Source of the DNA: Beroe forskalii | Taxonomy: Eukaryota; Ctenophora; Nuda; Beroida; Beroidae | Assembly: GCA_011033025.1 (NCBI GenBank) | Contig: WFMF01000524.1 | Location: forward strand, 52,308-116,307 | Direction: 5' to 3' | DNA length: 64,000 bases | Shown here: positions 11,316 to 22,053 of the stretch, in pieces | Numbering within the stretch: position 1 is the stretch's first letter | How the letters are laid out: the number at the start of each line of letters is the position of its first letter | The notes under the pieces: model-generated | What the model was told of the DNA's origin: nothing | Seen by the model: only the letters and a program-made list of their open reading frames with translations | Databases searched by the model: none | Made by a program: the position numbers and the translations under genes

Positions 11316-11945
11316 CTGGGGAGGGAGGGGGTGTTATCACAGGCTGCAATTGCTCAGACCTCGGGTGGAAATTATAACAGATCTGGTATGAGCCAAGACT
11401 GCAAGCGGTAAAACTGTAGAAGTTTAAACGAATCGATACTTCAAGCAGGAACTAGCTGAATCAAGCCGGAAGCAAAATATTTGTTTTCTTGACAAGCGCA
11501 ACAAGCCAAAACAATTGCAAAAAAGCGAAACAACTCGGGTTAGGGTTAGGGTGTGGTTTGATTCGGTTTGATTTGCTTGTTTCGGGTTGATCTGCTTGTT
11601 TCTGACCGTTGTTTCCGATCGTTTCAGCTTGTTTCAGCTTGTTTGATAAATTTTCATCAATAAATTCCGGGGATCGAATTTTTGGGGGATATTTTTGGGA
11701 ATATTACGCATGCTAGTGTTAACGTATGATGATTATGTCATTTTGAAATTTTGTGGCAAACGAAAATATGGAGATTTTCTCGAAAAATCCCCAAATGTCG
11801 TACCATACAAATTTGTCTCGTATAAGGGATTGCATAAGTTTGTCTTATACACAGTACACATATTATTATTATGTTGCCATCTGTAACTGAGATATGGACG
11901 GATCAAACTACAGTATTTCTGTAGTTTGTAGATTAAAATACCCAC
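11316..11945. other. AHI1 intron, AT-rich
   Basis: No gene is seen. The intron contains the interstitial telomere-like word GGGTTAGGGTTAGGG near 11537 and alternating GTTTC/GCTTG words (11570-11645). Confidence 0.6.
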
Positions 11946-12095
11946 CCTGATATGTTCCCTGACGTTGGTATGTCCCGTGTAGCGCTGAGTCACAGCTCGA
12001 ATCCTCAGATCCACCAGTCTCACGTGGTTATCACGTGACTGTACGAACATCCGTCTCTTGTTGGGGTGGAGGAGCAGCTGGGAGATGGGAACATC
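11946..12095 (-). CDS. AHI1: AHI1 exon 8: WD40 blade (PISQLLLHPNKRR)
   Basis: The exon encodes DVPISQLLLHPNKRRMFVQS, RDNHVRLVDLRIRAVT and RYTGHTNVREHIR. It matches jouberin ([34 protein letters not shown]). The acceptor is CCCGCAG and the donor AGG|GTGGGT, and the length is 50 codons at phase 0. Its acceptor and first 20 nt are repeated about 30 times in the array immediately upstream. Confidence 0.93.
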
Positions 12096-14010
12096 CTGCG
12101 GGAGAAGAAATAATGGGGATTTATCAGAGGGGGGAGGGGGACTAGCTGGGAGATGGGAACATCCTGCACAGTACAATGATTTATCAGAGGGGGGGGGGAC
12201 TAGCTGGGAGATGGAACATCCTGCGGAGGAGAAATAGGGATTTATCAGAGGGGAGGGGGACTAGCTGGGAGATGGTAACATCCTGCAGAGGAGGAGGGAT
12301 TTATCAGGGGGAGGAGGGGGGCTAGCTGGGAGATGGGAACATCCTGCGGGGGGAGAAATAATGGGGATTTATCAGGGGGGACTAGCTGGGAGATGGGAAC
12401 ATCCTGCGGAGGAAGAGGAGATTTAGAGGGGGGACTAGCTGGGAGATGGGAACATCCTGCGGAGGAGAAATAATGGGGATTTATCAGAGGGGGGAGGGGG
12501 ACTAGCTGGGAGATGGGAACATCCTGAGGAGGAGGGAGGATTTATCAGGGGGAGGGGGGCTGGAGATGGGAACATCCTGCGGAGGAGGAGGGGATTTATC
12601 AGGGGGGGGACTAGCTGGGAGATGGGGAACATCCTGCGGGGGAGAAATAATGGGATTTATCAGAGGGGGGGAGGAGTAGCTGGGAGATGGTAACATCCTG
12701 CTATGGAGGAGGAGGATTTATCAGAGGGGGGGACTAGCTGGGAGATGGGAACATCCTGCGGAGGATAAATAATGGGGATTTATCAGAGGGGAGGGGGGAC
12801 TAGCTGGGAGATGGGAACATCCTGCGGAGGAGAAATAATGGGGATTTATCAGAGGGGGGAGGGGGGACTAGCTGGGAGATGGTAACATCCTGCAGAGGAG
12901 GAGGGGATTTATCAGAGGGGGGGGCGGGGACTAGCTGGGAGATGGGAACATCCTGCGGAGGAGGAGGGATTTATCAGGGGGAGGAGGGGGGCTAGCTGGG
13001 AGATGGGAACATCCTGCGGGGGGAGAAATAATGGGGATTTATCAGGGGGGACTAGCTGGGAGATGGGAACATCCTGCGGAGGAAGAGGAGATTTATCAGA
13101 GGGGGGACTAGCTGGGAGATGGGAACATCCTGCGGAGGAGAAATAATGGGGATTTATCAGAGGGGAGGGGGACTAGCTGGGAGATGGGAACATCCTGAGG
13201 AGGAGGGGAGGATTTATCAGGGGGGAGGGGGGGCTGGGAGATGGGAACATCCTGCGGAGGAGGAGGGGATTTATCAGGGGGGGGGGACTAGCTGGGAGAT
13301 GGGAACATCCTGCGGGGGAGAAATAATGGGGATTTATCAGAGGGGGGGGAGGAGTAGCTGGGAGATGGTAACATCCTGCGGAGGAGGAGGGGATTTATCA
13401 GAGGGGGGGGGGACTAGCTGGGAGATGGGAACATCCTGCGGAGGAGAAATAATGGGGATTTATCAGAGGGGGGGGACTAGCTGGGAGATGGGAACATCCT
13501 GCGGAGGAGAAATAATGGGATTTATCAGAGGGGGGGACTAGCTGGAGATGGGAACATCCTGCGGAGGAGGGGGATTTATCAGAGGGGGGGACTAGCTGGG
13601 AGATGGGAACATCCTGCGGAGGAGGAGGGGATTTATCAGAGGGGGGGACTAGCTGGGAGATGGGAACATCCTGCGGAGGAGAAATAATGGGGATTTATCA
13701 GAGGGGGGAGGAGCAGCTGGGAGATGGGAACATCCTGCGGGAGGAGAAATAATGGGGATTTATCAGAGGGGGGGGGGACTAGCTGGGAGATGGGAACATC
13801 CTGCGGAGGAGAAATAATGGGGATTTATCAGGGGGGACTAGCTGCGAGATGGGAACATCCTGCGGAGGAGGAGGGGATTTATCAGAGGGGGGAGGGGGGA
13901 CTAGCTGCGAGATGGGAACATCCTGCGGAGGAGGGGGGGGGGATTTATCAGGGGGGGGGGGGGACTAGCTGGGAGATGGGAACATCCTGCGGAGGAGATT
14001 TATCAGATGG
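12096..14010 (-). repeat. Minisatellite of acceptor plus first 20 nt of exon 8
   Basis: About 30 units of roughly 60-65 bp occur. On the minus strand each has CTCCTCCGCAG followed by GATGTTCCCATCTCCCAGCT, which is exactly the acceptor and first 20 nt of AHI1 exon 8, and then AGTCCCCC and a TGATAAATCCC spacer. The array ends at the genuine exon boundary, after which the true exon continues into GCTCCTCCACCCC. Long ORFs on both strands here arise from the repeat. Confidence 0.93.
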
Positions 14011-14892
14011 GGAGGTGATTCCAGGAGAAAGTATGGGGATTACCACGCTGAGAATAGGTAATTGATGACTGAAAAGGAGTGGGAAGTGAAATCATAATCA
14101 GGGAAAAGAATGGGGAGCTTCTCAGGGAAAAGGATGGGGAATTTACCAAAGTTGAGATGTGGGAGGTTATCCAAGGAGAGGAGTATATTGAGTAATTATC
14201 AGAGAAAAGGATAGGCAATTTACCAAAGATAAGCATGTTGAATTGATGACCTGTAAGTACGCCTATTTATTCTGCATATGAGTAGTTGTTGTCTGCTGTT
14301 AAGGGGGCTGGGGGGTCTTTGATGGGGTAAAAACCTACTGGTAGCTGGAGTTCTGCTCTATCAGAAACATCAAAAACCGGAATTCGACCTCCCCTCAAGG
14401 TTCGAGAATACTATTGTAGCGTGATGCAGGCTGCTCAAGAAGAGATTTGACAGCTTCACAGCACCGTTTATTATCCACGTAACGATGATCGAAAGTAAAT
14501 GTTTCTCCAGATTAAGTTCTTAGTATTACAAGAGCAATTATTTGACTTTTCATAGATTGTGAAAAGTCAGTAAGTCACAGCACCATCCGATTATGACAAA
14601 AGCTGAATGGATGTCATCAAACGGGGAACAGACATTTCATCTCAAGACACATCCTCTCATGATACTTTATCTCACAATACATCAACTAAGCAATAAGCAT
14701 TAAGCAAAGGTTAGGGTCTGGGCTAGGGTTAATGTTATGGTTACGGTTAGGGTTATGGTTAGGACAGGGAGATGAAGTGTCCTGAGATGAAGTGTCCTGA
14801 GATGAAGTGACCTGAGATGAAGTGACCTGAGATGAAGTGACCTGAGATGAAGTGTCGTACCCCCTACTTTTTAAATAATCTGATCTCCCTAC
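14011..14892. other. AHI1 intron remainder with short repeats
   Basis: No gene is seen. At 14040-14230 there are weak repeats of AGGATGGGGAATTTACCAAAG type. At 14290-14400 lies a fragment related to the foldback element at 19090-19690 (GGTAAAAACCTACTGGTAGC). Telomere-like GGTTAGGGTTA variants lie at 14700-14763, and six copies of a 15-bp repeat, GATGAAGTGACCTGA, at 14770-14852. Confidence 0.6.
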
Positions 14893-15113
14893 CTGCATCT
14901 CCGGAGGGTGTATGGTTTCCACCTGACTCCAGCTCCCTCCCGTCCCTCCCCACTCGATGATCTGCCCCTTGCTGTCCCCGCTGTACATGGTGTCCAGGCC
15001 CTTGATGACGATGCTGTTCACGTGACCTACGTGACCGTGCAGCTGGGAGAGCAGCGCGCAGTGCTCGCCTCTGCTGTGCGTGTCCCACACCCGGATTATA
15101 CGGTCGTAGCTTC
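14893..15113 (-). CDS. AHI1: AHI1 exon 7: WD40 blades (YDRIIRVWD, MYSGDSKGQIIEW)
   Basis: The exon encodes SYDRIIRVWDTHSR, HGHVGHVNSIVIKGLDTMYS and GDSKGQIIEWGG, ending ETIHPPEMQ. It matches jouberin [32 protein letters not shown] and VIVVWN. The acceptor is TTCCCAG and the donor CAG|GTAGGG. It leaves at phase 0 into exon 8. Its acceptor and opening bases are repeated dozens of times in the upstream array. Confidence 0.93.
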
Positions 15114-17120
15114 CTGGGAATCACATGTGAGGGATGTGAGAACAAGTTAAAATACGGCCGTAACTTCCTGTGGGAACAAGTTAAAATACGGTCGTTGCTT
15201 CCTGTGAGAACAAGTTAAAATACGGTCGTAGCTCCCTGTGAGAACAAGTTAAAATACGGTCGTAGCTTCCTGTGTTGGGAATCACATGTGAGGGATGTGA
15301 GAACAAGTTAAAATACGGTCGTAGCTTCCTGTGTTGGGAATCACATGTGAGGGATGTGAGAACAGGTTATTATACGGTCGTAGCTCCCTGTGAGAACAAG
15401 TTAAAATACGGTCGTAGCTTCCTGTGAGAACAAGTTAAAATACGGTCGTTGCTTCCTGTGAGAACAAGTTAAAATACGGTCGTTGCTTCCTGTGAGAACA
15501 AGTTAAAATACGGTCGTTGCTTCCTGTGAGAACAAGTTAAAATACGGTCGTTGCTTCCTGTGAGAACAAGTTAAAATACGGTCGTAGCTTCCTGTGAGAA
15601 CAAGTTATTATACACTCGTAGCTTCCTGTGAGAACAAGTTAAAATACGGTCGTAGCTTCCTGTGTTGGTAAACACATGTTGTTAAAATTACAGATGTGAG
15701 AACAAGTTAAAATACGGTCGTAGCTCCCTGTGAGAACAAGTTAAAATACGGTCGTTGCTTCCTGTGAGAACAAGTTAAAATACGGTCGTAGCTTCCTGTG
15801 AGAACAAGTTAAAATACGGTCGTAGCTCCCTGTGAGAACAAGTTAAAATACGGTCGTAGCTCCCTGTGAGAACAAGTTAAAATACGGTCGTAGCTCCCTG
15901 TGAGAACAAGTTAAAATACTAAAATACGGTCGTAGCTTCCTGTGAGAACAAGTTAAAATACGGTCGTAGCTTCCTGTGAGAACAAGTTAAAATACGGTCG
16001 TAGCTTCCTGTGAGAACAAGTTAAAATACTAAAATACGGTCGTAGCTTCCTGTGAGAACAAGTTAAAATACGGTCGTAGCTTCCTGTGAGAACAAGTTAA
16101 AATACGGTCGTAGCTTCCTGTGAGAACAAGTTAAAATACGGTCGTAGCTCCCTGTGAGAACAAGTTAAAATACGGTCCTAGCTTCCTGTGAGAACAAGTT
16201 AAAATACGGTCGTAGCTCCCTGTGAGAACAAATTAAAATACGGTCGTAGCTTCCTGTGAGAACAAGTTAAAATACGGTCGTAGCTTCCTGTGAGAACAAG
16301 TTAAAATACGGTCGTAGCTTCCTGTAAGAACAAGTTAAAATACGGTCGTAGCTTCCTGTGAGAACAAGTTAAAATACGGTCGTAGCTTCCTGTGAGAATA
16401 ATTTAAAATACGGTCGTAGCTTCCTGTGAGAACAAGTTAAAATACGGTCGTAGCTTCCTGTGAGAACAAGTTAAAATACGGTCGTAGCTTCCTGTGAGAA
16501 CAAGTTAAAATACGGTCGTAGCTTCCTGTGAGAACAAGTTAAAATACGGTCGTAGCTCCCTGTGAGAACAAGTTAAAATACGGTCTTAGCTTCCTGTGAG
16601 AACAAGTTAAAATACGGTCGTAGCTTCCTGTGTTGGGAAACACAATATTTTAAAATTACCAACAATAAATACAACAAGTTAAAATACGGTCGTAGCTCCC
16701 TGTGAGAACAAGTTAAAATACGGTCGTAGCTTCCTGTGAGAACAAGTTAAAATACGGTCGTAGCTCCCTGTGAGAACAAGTTAAAATACGGTCGTAGCTC
16801 CTGTGAGAACAAGTTAAAAATACGGTCGTAGCTCCCTGTGAGAACAAGTTAAAATACGGTCGTAGCTCCTGTGAGAACAAGTTAAAATACGGTCGTAGCT
16901 CCCTGTGAGAACAAGTTAAAATACGGTCGTAGCTCCCTGTGAGAACAAGTTAAAATACGGTCGTAGCTCCCTGTGAGAACAAGTTAAAATACGGTCGTAG
17001 CTTCCTGTGAGAACAAGTTAAAATACGGTCGTAGCTTCCTGTGAGAACAAGTTAAAATACGGTCGTAGCTTCCTGTGAGAACAAGTTAAAATACGGTCGT
17101 AGCTTCCTGTGTTGATAAAC
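15114..17120 (-). repeat. Minisatellite of acceptor plus start of exon 7 (34-bp unit)
   Basis: More than 50 units occur, with plus-strand consensus CTGTGAGAACAAGTTAAAAT followed by ACGGTCGTAGCTTC. On the minus strand each unit reads TTGTTCTCACAG|GAAGCTACGACCGTA, which is an acceptor plus the first 15 nt of exon 7. A few longer variants carry GTTGGGAATCACATGTGAGG (15264 on), matching the sequence next to the true exon. Divergence between units is very low. Confidence 0.95.
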
Positions 17121-17357
17121 ACAATATGTTAAAATTACCAACAATAAAATCGTTAATAACTGCAATTAAGTTCTTCATTTTCCTTTTCCGTGAAATGAAA
17201 TCATCATTTCAAACAATGCATATGATTATATTATGGGGCGGGTTGTAGGGCATTTTCTTGACTTAAGACTACGGGGTTGTATCCGATTCTGCAACGATCT
17301 AGCATGCCAATGCAAAAAACATGTACTCATACCACTAGAAATAGTTAACTACCAGCA
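17121..17357. other. AHI1 intron, unique AT-rich sequence
   Basis: Nothing coding was recognised. The stretch joins the exon 7 array to the 184-bp MITE and appears to be ordinary intronic sequence. Confidence 0.5.
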
Positions 17358-17541
17358 GATGTTGACTTTGCGATCGGCGCCGATCAGTGATGATCAGCGC
17401 CGATTCACCGCGGCCAATAGGCGCTGCTCGGCGCTGATCAGCGATACTGCCGATCAGCGCCGATGAAAAAATTTTAAATTCTCATCGGCGGTGGATCGGC
17501 GCTTATCAGCGTTGATCGGCGCCGATTGCAAAGTCAACATC
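17358..17541. mobile_element. 184-bp MITE with GATGTTGACTTTGC termini
   Basis: The ends are inverted repeats: GATGTTGACTTTGC at the left and GCAAAGTCAACATC at the right. The arms extend inward for about 50 bp with a few mismatches through GATCGGCGCCGATCA-type palindromes. The interior is dense in GGCGC and GATCAGCG words. It lies 15 bp from the exon 6 donor. No target-site duplication was clear. Confidence 0.8.
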
Positions 17542-17556
17542 GCTGCCTATAATTAC

Positions 17557-17644
17557 CCGTGACGACCCTGAGCAGCGTACACGAACACCGGATGTGACAT
17601 TTGCTTGTCCTGCTCTCCATTACGCCAAATCCTGGCAGTGCAAT
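17557..17644 (-). CDS. AHI1: AHI1 exon 6: WD40 blade (TARIWRN, SHPVFVYAA)
   Basis: The exon encodes CTARIWRNGEQ, KQMSHPVFVYAA and QGRHG, matching jouberin DGTARIWKNE and LPHPSFVYTA. With the G left by exon 5 the first codon is Asp (S-S-D, as in the family). The acceptor is CTCCTCAG. The donor is uncertain: GG|GTAATT gives the end used here, whereas G|GTCGTC at 17567 would restore phase with exon 7. Either way the family segment equivalent to KFHPAVRELVVTG is missing, so a microexon was not found or the exon is truncated. Confidence 0.8.
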
Positions 17645-19089
17645 CTGAGGAGAGTATGGTTACTACTTAGCTACATGTGTAGAGGGTTGGTGCATACAAA
17701 GTGTGTAAAACCAAACCCCTTAAACCAAAGCTAGATTGTTCTTATGAGGCTATGGAGGAATATTGACAATAATTCATGGCTGGTGCCTAGTACTATACCT
17801 ATGGATTTCTACTTTTTTACATATTGATCGATGGAAAGAATTGGTAGCTGGTGGGCAGTTGATATGTATCAAAAATGTATGATATGTTGGTATTTTCTTG
17901 GTTCGTTAGGGGGGCCGATCCCCGGAAAATTTTTGGGTTTTTCAATGTCTGAAAATGAATTTTGGGCTACAGAAATGGGTAAGAATCGTTAAAATGATAA
18001 GTTGGCCCCCTGAGTTGTATACAAGGTACTTGGACAATTCTTGGGGAAGTTTTCTTGTTAGAAAATCCGTTTGCAGTACATTCGTGCCTCATTATCACCC
18101 TTGCCCAACTTAAGACCCATTAATTAATAGGCCCAAAAACCAACAAGTGCTCTGGGCTAACAATTGTTAGCCCAGAGCACTTGTTGGTTTTTGGGCCTAA
18201 AATCATTACTAGTGCATTTCATAATGATTTGCATGTTAGCAATTAAGCCTGCCAGAATAACGAAACTGAAAAACGACTTTCCCAACTTGTAATATGAACC
18301 ACTCCGGTATTTCTTGGCGCTCGGCAGGGTTCTAGGAGCTTTAGAGGCTTTATGACAGATAAATCAATGACTGGGGTCGGTTATATCGCTTTGCGTCACC
18401 TAGATTCCCCTAGTAGAGTGATCTAAATCCCTCTATATCGTTATGTGCTAACTAGTTAGACTCACGAGGACTTCACCATGTTGTAGAGCTTAAAATTCTG
18501 ATCTAAGAGAAGTATTTTCAAAGGAATCCACCCAAACCAAGACGACCAATGAAAATTCAAAACTCGCTGTTAGAAAATGAGGTCGGGAAATTTGAGAAGC
18601 TTTATAACCAAAAGGCAGAAAATGTCCATAACATGTTCAACTATGGTTGCACATACGTCTCGTTTGAAACGTATGTTGAGCATATCAAGCACCACAAATG
18701 CTGTAAAAATGAGGAGGTCACTCGTGTTATTTATACCTTGGATTGGTATGAAAATCTTTAAGATCAGACAACCACAATTTGAATTACTTTCGTTCCAAAA
18801 ATATGGGAAAACTATTTTGTTAACAGTGACACAAAGCGGTGATGGAATCAGAATTCGAAAGATACTTCAATCAGCTATTGATTCTATGATAAAATTAAGA
18901 TGAATGACTGTTTCTAACGTAAAATTGTCTGAAATTATCGCTCAACCATTATTTTTTAGTTTACTGTTACAGGTTTTGATCTATGATCCAAGTGCAAATC
19001 ATTATGAAATACCCTTAGTATTTAATTAAGTTAGAGTCATTAACGAGCTACACCCTATGAAATGCGTCCTTGAATATCAGTAGTATCAA
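17645..19089. other. AHI1 intron, mostly unique
   Basis: No recognised gene lies here. A 70-codon ORF starting at ATG 18549 has no recognised domain. A perfect 72-bp palindrome lies at 18128-18199. Confidence 0.5.
18128..18199. repeat. Perfect 72-bp palindrome
   Basis: The two 36-bp arms are exact reverse complements with no spacer, centred on AACAATTGTT. They start TAGGCCCAAAAACCAACAAG and end with its complement. No target-site duplication was recognised. Confidence 0.9.
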
Positions 19090-19690
19090 AATCGGAAAAG
19101 GGGGAGGGGGGTCCGAAGTCGATTTCCGGTTTTTTTGGTGTTTCTGATAGAGGAGAACGCCAGCTACCAGTAGGTTTTTACCCCATAAAAAGATATTGTT
19201 CCTAGTTCGCGAGTTCGCCTGTAATTACAGTGGGCGCACAAACTTATGATACATTTTGCCGAAAATTAACTTTAAAATCTATCTCCTCCAACAGTTTTAA
19301 TAAGGGCATAAACAAAACTTTTGATTTTTGATTTATGCCTCAAAAGTGAAAATATGAATTTTCAAAGTTGGCTCCGGTCCAAAAAATGGTCAAAAATGAC
19401 GATTTTCAAATTTCAAAAGCACATATCTTCACTTCTGAGGCCTAAATCAAAAATTTGACCAATCGAAAGTTTTGTTTCATGCCCCAGAACATAACTACCA
19501 AGTTTTAAGGGGTTTGCTCAAAAATTGTAGGAGGAGATAGATTTTAAAGATGATTTTCGGCAAATCGCGTTAGAAGTTTGCGCGCGCATTGTAATTACAG
19601 AATTTGAAAAATTCATAACTCCGGCTAGGAACAATATTTTTACATGGGGTTAAACCTACGGGTACCCTCTAACAACAAAAACCGACCCCG
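19090..19690. mobile_element. Foldback element of about 600 bp
   Basis: The left arm runs through GGTTTTTACCCCATAAAAAG, ATTGTTCCTAG, TGTAATTACAG and AAAATCTATCTCCTCC. The right arm has the inverted counterparts GGAGGAGATAGATTTT, TGTAATTACAG, CTAGGAACAAT and ACATGGGGTTAAACC. The centre holds a second inverted pair around ATTTATGCCTCAAAAGTGAA and CACTTCTGAGGCCTAAAT. Fragments of the family occur near 14290-14400 and 55185-55215. No transposase was seen. Confidence 0.75.
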
Positions 19691-19767
19691 GCCCGCTTAA
19701 ACTGTAGATAAGAGTAAATTTTAGGGATCAGTGGTTTGGAATTTTAATAGGGAATTTTAATAGGGGA

Positions 19768-20150
19768 TGAATTTAATCACCGTAGATGAGAAATAGGCGG
19801 TTAGGATGACGTCAATATCATAGCTCAACGTAGTGAGTTGATGACGTTGAACCGCCTATTTCTCTTATGAGTCAGGTGGCCTCGCTAATCACACAATTAA
19901 AATAGCTAATTAAAGTTTCTAAAACATAAAGAAGGTTCGACATACTCCCACCATCCGGAAATTATTGATAAATTTATTTCGTCGCTGAGTTACAACTCAT
20001 ATAATTACCTTTACTCTTTAAAAGTTTTATTTTGTAATTTCCCCGAATTGGTTACTTATTCTCAAGGCGCCTGATGGCTGCTGCCCTAATAAAACAATTC
20101 AAACTCTTTTACTAGGCTTAAAGAGCTCTGCTGTCTGATAATTATAACAA
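19768..20150. repeat. Segmental duplication A, left part
   Basis: The stretch starts GAATTTAATCACCGTAGATG and matches 22054-22465 with a few indels, through AAGAAGGTTCGACATACTCC, TAATTTCCCCGAATTGG and the AGAGC(T/C)CTGCT words. It includes a copy of the palindromic CRE-bearing MITE at 19788-19864. Confidence 0.8.
19788..19864. mobile_element. Palindromic CRE-bearing MITE, copy 1
   Basis: A 77-bp inverted repeat starts GAGAAATAGGCGG and ends CCGCCTATTTCTC, with GATGACGTCA and GATGACGTTG near the middle. At least six related copies occur in the window. Confidence 0.85.
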
Positions 20151-20324
20151 CAACTAACTGCTGATTAAATGGTAATTACTTAACCAATCGAGTATTATGT
20201 TATAATCATCAAGAAACATAGCTGCTGATGTGCTGGTGCCAAAAATCTGCCTGTAATATGTTCAAAATTGTAGGCTAAAGTCTGACCTTTGCGTGATGAA
20301 ATGGGACAAAGCAATATTTCTACA

Positions 20325-20360
20325 TTTAAAAGAAGGGGAGGAGGACTAAAATTTCAGTTT
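20325..20360 (+). promoter_or_regulatory. TATA-like box and initiator of peptide gene
   Basis: TTTAAAA at 20325-20331 is followed 31 nt later by an initiator-like TCAGTTT at 20354-20360, with the start codon at 20412. The spacing is typical of a polymerase II core promoter. This is inference only. Confidence 0.4.
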
Positions 20361-20411
20361 GTCAAATCTTCAACATCGTAGCAGTATACCATTTGTCACT
20401 TGTTAGCCAAC

Positions 20412-20588
20412 ATGAAGCTTCACTTCCTGGTGTTGTGCACACTTATTTCAGTAAGTCTGTCTTACTATGACGAGGATTGGCCGCAGCAGAAACGGCAAGT
20501 TGACGAGGCGGATTCTGTTCTAAAACGAGCCCAGTTGGATGAATATTATGAAGATTGGCCGCAGCAGAAACGGCAAATGGGTCCTTAG
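20412..20588 (+). CDS. Putative secreted neuropeptide-like precursor, 58 aa
   Basis: This ORF has an ATG at 20412 and a TAG at 20588. Residues 1-17 (MKLHFLVLCTLISVSLS) form a signal peptide. The remainder is divided by dibasic KR sites at 27-28, 38-39 and 53-54 into YYDEDWPQQ, QVDEADSVL, AQLDEYYEDWPQQ and QMGP. The repeated core (Y)YxEDWPQQ-KR-Q, encoded by near-identical DNA, the acidic spacers, the absence of cysteines and the small size are typical of neuropeptide or peptide-hormone precursors. No glycine precedes the KR sites, so amidation is not predicted; Gln after KR could form pyroglutamate. It lies in an AHI1 intron on the opposite strand. I do not recognise the peptide family. A GTAAGT inside the signal peptide codons could be a cryptic donor. 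Confidence 0.65.
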   Translation: MKLHFLVLCTLISVSLSYYDEDWPQQKRQVDEADSVLKRAQLDEYYEDWPQQKRQMGP

Positions 20589-20931
20589 AACAATCTTCGG
20601 AAGCGCATCTACATACATCCCTGTCCAAATTTACTCTATACGAATTCCGGCCCGGTATCGGGACAATTGGGACAAACCAAAGATTTAAAAAAAGAAAAAA
20701 CAGGAACTGTGTTATTAATAAGGTATTAGCAGCATAATTATTTTTAATATTGTGTTAATTAATTAGTTACATATTGTCTAGTATAGTGGGTATGATAATA
20801 TTTTGTTTTGAAAAAGAAGTGACTTGTTTCTTACTGCCTTCGGCTCTTAGGTGAGCGCTTTACCAAGGGGAGGGAGTTCAAAAAATAAACTGGGATATGT
20901 TACCAATTCTCAATACATGCTGTGATGAAAA
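20589..20931. other. 3' region of peptide gene and AT-rich spacer
   Basis: An AATAAA word at 20884-20889 could be the polyadenylation signal of the peptide gene. No other feature was seen. Confidence 0.35.
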
Positions 20932-21175
20932 AAGGTGGGCTCAGAAAAATAATGGAGGGATTGCAGCCCAAAAATAACCAAATAACAAACAAAAAACCCA
21001 GCCGGAGATCCTAAAAGTAGGGTAGGGTAGGGCTTGTTTTTTGTGTTTTTCTTTGTCTTTTTGGGTTGGATTTTTTGAACTTTTTGGACATTTCACTCCA
21101 ATTGTGTTACTTACATGTTCTTATTGATACCTAATGGTCTCCAATCATTACAGATGGCTTAGTTCACTATTCTGT
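20932..21175. repeat. Segmental duplication A, right part
   Basis: The stretch matches 23334-23560: TGGGCTCAGAAAAATAATGG at the start, a tract around AGTAGGGTAGGG and TTTTTTG(A/T)ACTTTTTGGACATTTC, and TGATACCTAATGGTCTCCAA at the end. Together with 19768-20150 it suggests an old tandem duplication of about 1.4 kb. Confidence 0.8.
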
Positions 21176-22053
21176 AGTGTTCATGAGGTACTAACTCTCG
21201 TTCCACCGCTCTCAATTTCACCACTTTGGTTCCGGGTTCTTTGGCATCACCGTTAGAAACAATTGAGACTATTCGTATGGTCAAAAGTAATAAAAGTTTA
21301 GCATAGAACCGCAAGAGTCACAATACACAGACCAAGACGTACATCAGTCTCTGCCACCTCTTACACTGCCAGAGTAAAAAACTCTATCTGGAAATCTGAG
21401 AAAGTCTTCTAAAATCTTCTGAGCTCTCGATCATAAAGCTCGTTCTTAAACCTTCGAGATAATCATCTCATTATTTGATAACTAGATCGAATTAGCCGTA
21501 AAATAACCAAAACAAGAATCTTAACAATAATATCAGTGATTGGTTGATCCTCACTCAGGGATAGATTGGTAATTAGATAAGGGCTTTGCAACCGTGAAGA
21601 ATTAATTGCTACGAACAAATCAATTTGTTATTGGATCAGGGAGCGAATCCTAAGTTTAATCTATTAAAATAAATAATACATTTTAAGGCACTCTCGAATA
21701 ATTATGAAGTCTTGCCAAAAATGAAAGGTTTTTAGAAATCATGCACCGTACAAATTGAATTTGATTTTTTATATTTTAGGAGTGGCAAAGAATCTTCCCA
21801 CTTGCCGGTAGTAAGTAATCTTCCTACTTCCCAGTGATAACGAATCTTCCTACTTTCCAAAGGTTAGGAATCTTCCCACTTCCCAGTGGCAACGAATCTT
21901 CTCACTTCCCAAAGGGTTAGGAATCTTCCCTCTTCACAGTGGCATCGAATCTTCCTACTTCCCAGTGACATAGATTAATCAGTCCACAATTTAAGTATCC
22001 TGGAAGATCACTTTCACGAAAAGCCCACCCAAAACAATGTTCCGTAAAAGTTG
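21176..22053. other. AHI1 intron with GAATCTTCC(T/C)ACTTCCCAGTG repeat
   Basis: No gene was seen. At 21790-21970 a degenerate repeat of about 30 bp (AATCTTCCTACTTCCCAGTG with variants) occurs about seven times. Confidence 0.6.

Noticed and set aside
13119..14065. Glycine-rich structural protein ORFs on the plus strand
   Set aside because: Antisense shadow of the exon 8 array.
15114..17120. CRISPR array
   Set aside because: Units are contiguous copies with no unique spacers, in a eukaryotic intron, and contain an exon start.
18549..18761. 70-codon ORF with ATG as a gene
   Set aside because: Low complexity is not evident, but there is no domain, no promoter signal and no splice support; left unassigned.
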